Source: Candidatus Bathyarchaeota archaeon CG07_land_8_20_14_0_80_47_9 (lineage in GTDB: Archaea; Thermoproteota; Bathyarchaeia; Bathyarchaeales; Bathycorpusculaceae). Taken from it: a stretch of 13,065 nt of DNA. Below are positions 6,864-13,065 of this stretch, in pieces; the first letter of the stretch is position 1, and each line of letters opens with the position of its first letter. Below the pieces are notes generated by a model. That model saw only the letters and a list, made by a program, of their open reading frames with translations. It was not told the origin of the DNA and did no database searches. The DNA is taken from positions 1 through 13,065 of the forward strand of contig PEWI01000251.1 of assembly GCA_002779555.1 (NCBI GenBank), in the 5' to 3' direction. The position numbers and the translations under genes were made by a program.

Positions 6864-6916
6864 CACAAAACACCCACAACACCCTAAAAGCATAGCATAA
6901 GAGAACATCAAACAAA

Positions 6917-7438
6917 ATGTGCGTAATCGGCAAAGACAAACTCAAACAACTCATCGATCAGTACAAGTGCATCTGCCCATACGACCACAACCTGCTCGAC
7001 GGAGACGGCTACGTCCTAACCGTCAAAGAAGAAACAACGCTACACTACTTGGAGCACAAGAACCTGATAACCCACGAGATAGTGTTCATTCCGCCGAACT
7101 ACGTGGCCCATCTGACCGCCAAGAGCAAGTATGGAAGAATGGGATTATCCTTCTTAAACGCGGCGAAAGTCCACAGCGGATTTGTCGGCAGGCTTGCCTT
7201 GGAGCTGGTGAACTTGAGCAACGACCGCCACCCGATTACAATTAAGCGGGGAGACCCCTTCATGCACATAGAATTCGTGACAAGAGAAGGCGAACCAGCG
7301 CCATACAGCGGCGAATATCAATTCCAATATCTGACCGATGAGGAAATGCAAATATACATTCCAATATTAAAAAAGATCTTCAGCAACTACGATGAACTCG
7401 CCAAGACGTGGTTCAAAAACAAACGACTACCTCCATGA
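6917..7438 (+). CDS. dCTP deaminase/dUTPase-family protein
   Basis: This 173-residue protein has the trimeric dUTPase-like fold signature of the dCTP deaminase family, whose members convert dCTP to dUTP or hydrolyse dUTP. The core reads AKSKYGRMG (68-76) where E. coli Dcd has RSSLARLG, so Ser70 and Arg74 match its catalytic Ser/Arg region. Next comes NAAKVHSGFVGRLALELVN (81-99), in which Glu96 aligns with the catalytic Glu138 of E. coli Dcd. The C-terminal PYSGEYQ (129-135) matches the family's conserved Y-x-G-x-YQ tail. Two differences stand out. The usual I/V-D-P/A-G has His86 instead of Asp, and the early S-x-D-L-R-L-G strand is replaced by DGDGYVLTV (28-36). The protein is therefore a divergent member, and its deaminase, dUTPase or other activity cannot be assigned. 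It diverges from the HTH-purM pair and converges on the methylase gene with a 41-nt gap. Confidence 0.8.
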   Translation: MCVIGKDKLKQLIDQYKCICPYDHNLLDGDGYVLTVKEETTLHYLEHKNLITHEIVFIPPNYVAHLTAKSKYGRMGLSFLNAAKVHSGFVGRLALELVNLSNDRHPITIKRGDPFMHIEFVTREGEPAPYSGEYQFQYLTDEEMQIYIPILKKIFSNYDELAKTWFKNKRLPP

Positions 7439-7479
7439 AGAAACACATCACAGAACGCTATTCTCGCAGACTGTAAACA

Positions 7480-8805
7480 TCATTTCTGGAGAACATGAAT
7501 CTCTCGGCCAATCTTATGTCTTTCTTCAATGTCAACAAACGACGACATATTGGCTAGGTCTTCAGTCAGTGAGGTTTCATTGACGAAGAATCTCCTTTCA
7601 ATAGGACAGGATGAACTGAACCCGATTCTTTCAGCCTCCTCCTCAATGCTTAGCGTGACGAAGGTTCCGCTGCGTGTTCGAATGTAAGGCGATGTAATAA
7701 CCAGCTTTCCCCCGCCCTTCAAAACTCTGTACGCACCTTCCAAAAAGCTACCGTACAGAGGCTTCAGCTTGCCAGCAATTCCTCGTGCATAAGACTCTGT
7801 TGGAAGGTGACGCAAGGCAGGCCCAAGATCAGGCTCGGTGGCGATGCAGTCAACAGAATCAACGTCAACCTTATCAGTCAAGCGGCGGGAATCTCCAAGC
7901 AGAACCGTGTATCTTCTATCTTCTATCTTGTATTCATCTTTGAGCCAAGCGAGGTTTGTGTATGATGCCTTGACGCACCAAGGGTTTATGTCTATCCCTA
8001 TTACCTGTGCTTTCGTCAGCATCGCTTCTTGAAGAATCGTGCCCACTCCACAAAATGGGTCAAGCAGAACCTTCCCCGGTGCACATGAAGACAGGTTTGC
8101 CATGATTTTGGCGAGTCTCGGCGGGATTGAGAAGATCTTCCGCTGAACAGGTCTTTCCACATCTCTTTTCTGGAATTCGAACGGGTTGTGAACTGCTATC
8201 GTCTTTGCTACGTATGTTTGCTCTCTGCCTACGCAAAACAGTATCTCAGCGCTCTTTTCGATCAGACCTTTTTTCAAAACCTCAACATGGGTCAACTGGG
8301 GCAGCTTTCTGTTTCTTGGGAAACCCATAAACCTCGCTTTCACGCCGCGGGACGCCAGTTCTCCCTTAAAGTAATTGCCCATAAATCTCTGCATTTCCTT
8401 GGCATGTCTGAGAAACTGTCTGCCTTCGAAATACAGGCTCACTCCGAAAACACATTTCTTCGAAGAAGCCTTGAAAGCCTCGTCAGCAACGTAGTCAGCA
8501 GAGACTTCTTCCTCTGTCTCTTCTTGCGCTTGCTTCTTAGCATACAGAAAGGCGTTCACCACTGTTTCCGAGGAGAGGCGTGACATGACCCAGCCGATTT
8601 TAATGATACCTCCAAGATCGCCGATCAGTGACGGTTCTAACGCTTCCTCAACTGTTAGAGTGAAAAAGGATTTTGAAAGATCTGCTATTTTGAACTGGCA
8701 CTTTCTGGTTTCAAGAAATGCTGCAACCTCGGCTAACGAGAGTTTCCAGTTCTTGCCTGGAACAAATACGTAACTTGTTTGCTTATTGCTGGCCATTTTC
8801 ATCAT
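7480..8805 (-). CDS. THUMP-containing Trm11/TrmG10-like RNA methyltransferase
   Basis: This 441-residue protein resembles the archaeal COG1041 group, which includes the tRNA guanosine-10 N2-methyltransferase. Residues about 60-200 occupy the THUMP position and contain a charged, probably flexible stretch (91-107). VERPVQRKIFSIPPRLAKIM (216-235) is the linker typical of these enzymes. A Rossmann methylase follows with SAM motif I LLDPFCGVGTILQEA (247-261), GIDINPWCVKAS (270-281) and GDSRRL (304-309). The catalytic motif IV, usually (D/N)PPY, is TEPDLGPALR (323-332). This may mark a subgroup with another target, so the exact nucleotide modified is left open. ATGs at 8805, 8802 and 8796 are clustered and none has a clear ribosome site; the first is used. 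It is divergent from rpl10e. Confidence 0.82.
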   Translation of the reverse strand: MMKMASNKQTSYVFVPGKNWKLSLAEVAAFLETRKCQFKIADLSKSFFTLTVEEALEPSLIGDLGGIIKIGWVMSRLSSETVVNAFLYAKKQAQEETEEEVSADYVADEAFKASSKKCVFGVSLYFEGRQFLRHAKEMQRFMGNYFKGELASRGVKARFMGFPRNRKLPQLTHVEVLKKGLIEKSAEILFCVGREQTYVAKTIAVHNPFEFQKRDVERPVQRKIFSIPPRLAKIMANLSSCAPGKVLLDPFCGVGTILQEAMLTKAQVIGIDINPWCVKASYTNLAWLKDEYKIEDRRYTVLLGDSRRLTDKVDVDSVDCIATEPDLGPALRHLPTESYARGIAGKLKPLYGSFLEGAYRVLKGGGKLVITSPYIRTRSGTFVTLSIEEEAERIGFSSSCPIERRFFVNETSLTEDLANMSSFVDIEERHKIGREIHVLQK

Positions 8806-8864
8806 GCGTGGGTCTTCTTGATAGGCGGATCCTGCGTGTGATGGTTGCTAGTATTATGACTCTG

Positions 8865-8872
8865 ATATTTTA
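8865..8872 (-). promoter_or_regulatory. Weak TATA-like element for the methylase gene
   Basis: The minus strand reads TAAAATAT, 59 nt before the ATG at 8805, predicting a leader near 35 nt. It is a modest match in AT-rich DNA. The rest of 8806-9019 holds no gene. Confidence 0.3.
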
Positions 8873-8923
8873 GCGTTAAAGTTAAAGGGTCGACAACTTG
8901 TGGATGTTGAATATGTATTATTG

Positions 8924-8965
8924 AACCAGAAAGTAAATCAACAATCCTGAAAGTATATTCTGGTT
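8924..8965. repeat. Direct and inverted repeats upstream of the rpl10e promoter
   Basis: CCAGAAAGTA at 8926-8935 recurs as CCTGAAAGTA at 8946-8955, nine of ten bases, exactly 20 nt apart, about two helical turns. In addition AACCAGAA at 8924-8931 is perfectly inverted as TTCTGGTT at 8958-8965. The cluster ends 13 nt before the rpl10e TATA box, where archaeal activators often bind. It could also act on the divergent methylase gene. No function is known. Confidence 0.4.
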
Positions 8966-8978
8966 TGCGCGTAAAATG

Positions 8979-8986
8979 TTTAAATA
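8979..8986 (+). promoter_or_regulatory. TATA box of the rpl10e-ppsA transcript
   Basis: TTTAAATA is a near-consensus archaeal TATA box, preceded by an A-rich element (aaaatg) in the BRE position. Transcription about 26 nt downstream would start near 9009, leaving a leader of roughly 10 nt that holds only GGGGA as a possible ribosome site. Confidence 0.7.
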
Positions 8987-9019
8987 CAACGGTTATGGTA
9001 TGCAAAAGGGGAATCTTGC

Positions 9020-9538
9020 ATGCATGCGAAAAATTACAGAGCCGTGAAAGGCCAATCCTACACACGGAAAGAATTTGTGAAAGGCTTCCCACCCCCGAAA
9101 ATAACCAAGTTCACCATGGGCGACACCAAAACGAAATTCGAGTATGAAGCCAAGCTCATTGCCGAAGAGAAGGCTCAAATCCGCCACAACTCCTTGGAAG
9201 CCGCTCGTATAGCGTCAAACCGAGTTTTGGCGGATAAACTTGTGAACAATTATCGTCTGGACGTTCATCCTTACCCGCACACGATTCTTAGAGAGAACAA
9301 GATGATTTTCGGCGCACACGCTGATCGTCTTCAACAGGGAATGCGAAGGTCTTTTGGGAAGGCAATTGGAACCGCTGCTCGAGTGAGAGCCGACCAAACA
9401 ATCATTACCGTTGGCGTAAATGCACAGGGCGTTGAAACTGCGAAACTTGCCTTAAAGCGTGGAAGCGCCAAACTTCCCATTCCATGCCACATAACCGTTG
9501 AAAAAGTGCAAGGGGAAGAGGCGAAAACAGTTGCCTGA
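9020..9538 (+). CDS. rpl10e: 50S ribosomal protein uL16 (L10e)
   Basis: This 172-residue protein is the archaeal/eukaryal-type L10e, which sits near the tRNA-binding cleft of the large subunit. Recognisable segments are HAKNYRAVKGQSYTRKEF (2-19), PPKITKFTMGD (25-35), LDVHPYPHTILRENKM, GAHADRLQQGMRRSFGKAIG and ALKRGSAKLPIPCHITVEK. Length and order are as expected for the family. The first ATG at 9020 fits the conserved start and lies about 10 nt after the predicted transcription start. The gene is followed after one base by ppsA, so the two are almost certainly co-transcribed and probably translationally coupled. It is not beside other ribosomal protein genes in this window. Confidence 0.96.
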   Translation: MHAKNYRAVKGQSYTRKEFVKGFPPPKITKFTMGDTKTKFEYEAKLIAEEKAQIRHNSLEAARIASNRVLADKLVNNYRLDVHPYPHTILRENKMIFGAHADRLQQGMRRSFGKAIGTAARVRADQTIITVGVNAQGVETAKLALKRGSAKLPIPCHITVEKVQGEEAKTVA

Positions 9539-9539
9539 A

Positions 9540-12008
9540 ATGTTAACAGACCTTGTCCTCTGGTTTGAAAGTTTGAGGAAGACTGACATTCCTTCTGTCG
9601 GGGGGAAGAACGCTAACTTGGGTGAAATGACAAGCGCCGGCATACCTGTCCCGCCGGGTTTCGCTATAACTGCTTATTCTTACAAGAAATTCATCGAAGA
9701 AACGGGAATAGCCCAGAAAATCTACGAGATCATAAAAGAAACGGTGACCAACCCTGACGACCCGAAACAATATGAGATAGCTTCTAAGAAGATTCGGGAA
9801 CTGATAGAAGCGACACCAACACCAAAGGACATCAAAAGCGCCATCAGATCGGCATACGCAGACCTGTGCAAGAAACTCGGCGCGAACGACGTTTTTGTTG
9901 CGGTAAGGTCAAGCGCTACAGCTGAAGACTTGGCTGACGCTTCCTTTGCTGGTCAACAAGAGACATTTTTGAACGTTAAGGGCGCCGATGAACTTCTGAA
10001 AAACACCGTTAAATGCTGGTCCAGCCTGTTTACCCCACGAGCAATATTCTATCGCACTGAGAAGGGGTTTGCACACGAGAAAGTCTTCATCAGTGTCGGA
10101 GTTCAAAAGATGGTTAACTCCAGAGCCGCTGGTGTCACATTCACGATAAACCCGGTCACAGGCGACAGCAGCCAGATAATCATTGAGGGTAATCATGGTC
10201 TAGGTGAGGCCGTCGTGTCTGGGGCGGTTACACCTGACGATTTTGTTGTGGATAAGAAAACCTTGAAAATAGTTGAACGGCGTGTAGCCAAGAAGACGAT
10301 ACAGTACATTCGTGATCCGAACACTGGTAAGACAGTTCACGTGGAAGTGCCAGTTGAGAAACAAGAACAGCCTTGCATAAGCGATGAAGAAATACTGAAG
10401 CTTGCGGAACTGGCAAAACTTATCGAACAGCATTACGGGAAACCCCAAGACATCGAGTGGGCAATCGACAGAGACATACCGTTTCCAACCAACATGTTCA
10501 TAGTGCAATCAAGGCCTGAAACCGTTTGGAGCCAAAAACTTGTAGAGGCGCCCGCCAAACCTGAAGTTGAGAGAATGAAGCCGACGGAAATGTTGAATGT
10601 AATTGTGAAGGGAATTGCAGCTGGAAAAAGAGGTTACGGTATCGGGCCGGCAAGGGTTGTTTCAAACCCTGAAGAAGCCGCTCAAGTCATGAAGAAGGGC
10701 GACATACTCGTTACTGACATGACTAACCCCGACTATGTGCCATTCATGAAACTGGCGGGCGCCATAGTCACCGACAAGGGCGGTGTAACCTGCCACGCAG
10801 CAATTGTGAGCCGTGAGCTGGGCATCCCATGTGTTGTGGGAACGGAGAACGCGACGAAACTCATGGTCACAGGCAAAGAATACACGGTTGACTCGCAAAG
10901 CGGAGTCGTTTACGAAGGCATACTGCCAACACTAACAGAGCAGCTTTCATCTTCCTCAGGCGTCAACGCTCGTCAATCCGCAGTCAGTGGCGGTATCTTT
11001 CAATCCGTGCCCGTCACGGCCACAAGGATTTATATGAACCTTGGTGTTCCAGAGAAGATTGAAGATTACAAAGACCTGCCCTTCGAAGGCATAGGACTAA
11101 TGCGCACCGAGTTCATCCTAGCCAGCTACATAGGCGAACATCCGATGCACTTCGTGGAAACGGGCGAAGGCCAGAAGTTTGTGGACAAGCTTGCTGAAGG
11201 GATCGCTACAGTTGCAAGGGCGATACAGCCGCGGCCAGTGGTCGTGCGCTTCAGCGACTTCAAAACAAACGAGTACCGAGAACTGAAGGGCGGCGAAAAA
11301 TACGAGATAATTGAGTCTAACCCCATGCTCGGGTGGAGGGGATGCAGCCGCTACATTAGTAAATGGTATGAGAAAGCGTTCAGACTTGAGTGTCAAGCAA
11401 TCAACAAATGCCGCAAGGAATGGGGCCTCAAAAATGTGTGGGTCATGCTTCCAGTCGTGCGCACCACTTGGGAAGCAAGAAAGTGCTTAGACATCATGCG
11501 CGAAGAGGGCTTGGAGAGGACAAGAGACTTCAAGGTCTGGTTCATGGCGGAAACACCTTCAATCGCTATACTGGCCGACGAGTTCTCAAAGTTGTGCGAC
11601 GGCTTCTCCATAGGTTCGAACGACATGACTCAGGGCATACTCATGATTGACAGGGACTCCGAACGCCTTGGACAAATGGGCTACTTCGACGAAAGAGATC
11701 CGGCGGTGAAGAGGATAATCGCTCATCTGATCAAGGTAGCTCATGAAAACGGCGTCACAGTTTCCATCTGCGGTGAAGGGCCATCGAACTTGCCTGACTT
11801 TGCAGAGTTCTTGGTTAGGGCTGGAATCGACAGCATCTCAGTGAACAATGACGCAGTGATTGCTACGAAGAAGCTTGTGGCCAGCATTGAACGAAAGATA
11901 ATCCTTGAACAGCTTGAGGAACAGCATGAAAGAGCCCTTGGGCGAGCGAACAGAAAGCCGAAACAGGACTGGCAATGGGCGTCCCAGTGGGGCGAAACAC
12001 CGGAATAG
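9540..12008 (+). CDS. ppsA: Phosphoenolpyruvate synthase (pyruvate, water dikinase)
   Basis: It converts pyruvate, ATP and water to phosphoenolpyruvate, AMP and phosphate, the entry to gluconeogenesis; in some archaea it may run the other way. The 822-residue protein has the three expected parts. The N-terminal ATP-binding domain shows SVGGKNANLGEM and AVRSSATAEDLADASFAGQQ. The swivelling phosphohistidine domain has GGVTCHAAIVSRELGIPCVV, with the catalytic His at about residue 419. The C-terminal PEP/pyruvate barrel shows GLMRTEF, GSNDMTQGILMIDRDS and SICGEGPS, with the catalytic Cys at about 744. A charged tail of about 35 residues follows the barrel. The open frame extends back to an ATG at 9498, but those 14 basic residues overlap the end of rpl10e and do not resemble the family. 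The ATG at 9540, in TGAaATG with the rpl10e stop, yields the typical MLTDLVLWFESLRKTDIPSV start. Confidence 0.95.
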   Translation: MLTDLVLWFESLRKTDIPSVGGKNANLGEMTSAGIPVPPGFAITAYSYKKFIEETGIAQKIYEIIKETVTNPDDPKQYEIASKKIRELIEATPTPKDIKSAIRSAYADLCKKLGANDVFVAVRSSATAEDLADASFAGQQETFLNVKGADELLKNTVKCWSSLFTPRAIFYRTEKGFAHEKVFISVGVQKMVNSRAAGVTFTINPVTGDSSQIIIEGNHGLGEAVVSGAVTPDDFVVDKKTLKIVERRVAKKTIQYIRDPNTGKTVHVEVPVEKQEQPCISDEEILKLAELAKLIEQHYGKPQDIEWAIDRDIPFPTNMFIVQSRPETVWSQKLVEAPAKPEVERMKPTEMLNVIVKGIAAGKRGYGIGPARVVSNPEEAAQVMKKGDILVTDMTNPDYVPFMKLAGAIVTDKGGVTCHAAIVSRELGIPCVVGTENATKLMVTGKEYTVDSQSGVVYEGILPTLTEQLSSSSGVNARQSAVSGGIFQSVPVTATRIYMNLGVPEKIEDYKDLPFEGIGLMRTEFILASYIGEHPMHFVETGEGQKFVDKLAEGIATVARAIQPRPVVVRFSDFKTNEYRELKGGEKYEIIESNPMLGWRGCSRYISKWYEKAFRLECQAINKCRKEWGLKNVWVMLPVVRTTWEARKCLDIMREEGLERTRDFKVWFMAETPSIAILADEFSKLCDGFSIGSNDMTQGILMIDRDSERLGQMGYFDERDPAVKRIIAHLIKVAHENGVTVSICGEGPSNLPDFAEFLVRAGIDSISVNNDAVIATKKLVASIERKIILEQLEEQHERALGRANRKPKQDWQWASQWGETPE

Positions 12009-12076
12009 AAAACAAACCTTTCCTTTCTCTCCACTAAGGCGCGTCTCCATTCTCGTATCATTGTGGTCGTGGCGGA

Positions 12077-13065
12077 ATGTTGCAGTTTGATTTTGAAGAA
12101 GAAAGAGTCAAAAAGGAAATACATAGTCTCAACGCAAAACGTGTGCTGATTCAACTTCCTGAAGGCTTGAAGCCAGAAGCTCCACGCCTAGCCAGAATTG
12201 TTGAAAAGTCTGGGGCTCTGCCAATCGTTTCCGCCGACCCGTGTTACGGTGCTTGTGACTTGGCAACGACAGACGCCGAGAGCTTAGGCGTAGACTTGAT
12301 CATTCACTATGGTCATTCGAAAATGGTGAAGTACGAGCGAGTTCCAACAATCTACGTTGAAGCCAGAGCTGGGGCAGACATAACTGAAGCTGTTCAGAAG
12401 GCCTTGCCGTTGCTTGAAAAATGGCGTAAAATAGGCTTAGTCACCACCGTTCAGCACGTGCAAACCCTTGACGCCGCAAGAGAGATTTTGGTTCGCGCAG
12501 GCAAAACAGTGGTGATAGGTGACACAGCCCGCGCAAGCTACCCAGGGCAAGTTGTCGGATGCGACTACAGCAATGCCAAATCAATCGCGAAGGATGTTGA
12601 AGCCTTCCTGTTCATCGGGGGTGGGCAATTTCACGCCATCGGCGTAGCGCTCTCAACTTCCAAGCCAACCATTGTTGCTGATCCGTTTGACAGCAATGCC
12701 TTTTCGGTTGGAAAGGAGGCTAAGAAAATCCTCAAGCAACGATGGGCAGACATAGAGGAAGCTAGAAGAGCGAAGACTTTCGGGGTTCTCGTGGGTCTTA
12801 AACCCGGTCAGAAAAGGCTTGAAGAAGCTTTGCAGATAAAACAGAAACTTGAAGGCGAAGGAAAGGTCGCATTCCTCTTGGCTGCCAGAGAGATTACGCC
12901 TGAGGCTCTGTTAGAATTTCCTTCAGTGGACGCTTACGTGAACACGGCCTGTCCGCGAATATCGCTTGACGATGCTTCAAAGTTCAAGAAACCTGTACTC
13001 ACCATTAATGAGGCTTTGGTAATTGCTGGAGAGCTATCTTGGGAAGAAATATGCAGAAAAGGATT
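12077..13065 (+). CDS. dph2: Dph2, diphthamide synthesis 3-amino-3-carboxypropyl transferase (3' end beyond window)
   Basis: The frame opens at the ATG at 12077 and is still open after 329 residues at the window edge. Archaeal Dph2 is a homodimeric Fe-S enzyme that cleaves S-adenosylmethionine in an unusual radical reaction. It adds a 3-amino-3-carboxypropyl group to a histidine of elongation factor 2, the first step of diphthamide formation. The three cluster-ligand cysteines known from Pyrococcus horikoshii are matched by Cys56 (SADPCYGACDLA), Cys162 (VVGCDYSNA) and Cys292 (VNTACPRISLDD). LPEGLKPEAPRLA (27-39) and GGGQFHAIGVAL (181-192) also fit. The preceding 68-nt gap has a pyrimidine-rich stretch (12017-12032) but no clear TATA box or terminator, so the gene may be read from the rpl10e-ppsA transcript. 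The nearest ribosome-site candidate is GGCGG just before the ATG. Confidence 0.93.
   Translation, partial: MLQFDFEEERVKKEIHSLNAKRVLIQLPEGLKPEAPRLARIVEKSGALPIVSADPCYGACDLATTDAESLGVDLIIHYGHSKMVKYERVPTIYVEARAGADITEAVQKALPLLEKWRKIGLVTTVQHVQTLDAAREILVRAGKTVVIGDTARASYPGQVVGCDYSNAKSIAKDVEAFLFIGGGQFHAIGVALSTSKPTIVADPFDSNAFSVGKEAKKILKQRWADIEEARRAKTFGVLVGLKPGQKRLEEALQIKQKLEGEGKVAFLLAAREITPEALLEFPSVDAYVNTACPRISLDDASKFKKPVLTINEALVIAGELSWEEICRKG

Noticed and set aside
6691..6954. Minus-strand 87-codon frame across the divergent promoter region
   Set aside because: It covers TATA boxes on both sides and the start of the dCTP deaminase-like gene; its Cys/Val/Phe-rich translation looks non-coding.
8806..9019. 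Possible C/D box or other small RNA
   Set aside because: No full C box with a paired D box and no tRNA-like cloverleaf could be seen; the short repeats fit a promoter region better.
8802..9092. Minus-strand frame spanning the methylase-rpl10e intergenic region
   Set aside because: It is antisense to the rpl10e start and promoter, and its sequence shows no domain.
12009..12076. Possible terminator between ppsA and dph2
   Set aside because: The pyrimidine-rich stretch is interrupted by C residues and has no hairpin, so it is too weak to call.

Overview
The window reads as a piece of an archaeal chromosome. It carries archaeal-type uL16 (L10e), a homodimer-type Dph2 for diphthamide synthesis, a Trm11/TrmG10-like RNA methylase and a class II synthetase fragment resembling the archaeal asparagine synthetases. 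AT-rich TATA-like boxes precede several genes. The GH99-like surface protein ends in a 'VPE – hydrophobic helix – RRRK' anchor of the kind common in TACK archaea. I infer a Bathyarchaeia-like or related Thermoproteota lineage; the sequence alone does not prove the lineage.

Layout, left to right. (1) Positions 79-3675, minus strand: an AsnRS-like protein lacking the anticodon domain, preceded by a large secreted, membrane-anchored GH99-like glycosidase. (2) Positions 3881-5008: an IS5-like insertion sequence with 25-bp terminal inverted repeats. Its transposase is frameshifted near the N-terminus and appears to have lost the first catalytic Asp. (3) Positions 5009-5278: a 270-bp stretch with no recognisable gene. 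(4) Positions 5279-6715, minus strand: purM, preceded by a small helix-turn-helix-like gene that is frameshifted at a five-base G/C run. This block is more AT-rich than its surroundings. (5) Positions 6716-6916: a divergent promoter region with a perfect 14-nt palindrome. (6) Positions 6917-7438, plus strand: a divergent dCTP deaminase/dUTPase-family protein. (7) Positions 7480-8805, minus strand: a THUMP/Trm11-like methylase. (8) Positions 8806-9019: a second divergent promoter region with a strong TATA box and a direct repeat of 20-nt period. (9) Positions 9020-13065, plus strand: rpl10e, ppsA and dph2, the last cut by the window edge; rpl10e and ppsA are separated by one base.

Most genes are housekeeping: nucleotide synthesis (purM, dCTP deaminase-like), translation (L10e, Dph2, tRNA methylase), amino-acid metabolism (AsnRS-like) and gluconeogenesis (ppsA). 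I found no defence system, CRISPR array, tRNA or rRNA, and nothing that clearly forms an undescribed multi-gene system. The points most worth a second look are the GH99 protein architecture, the two single-base frameshifts in short G/C runs, the defective transposase, the non-canonical motif IV of the methylase, the substituted position in the dCTP deaminase-like protein, and the repeat structures in the two divergent promoter regions.
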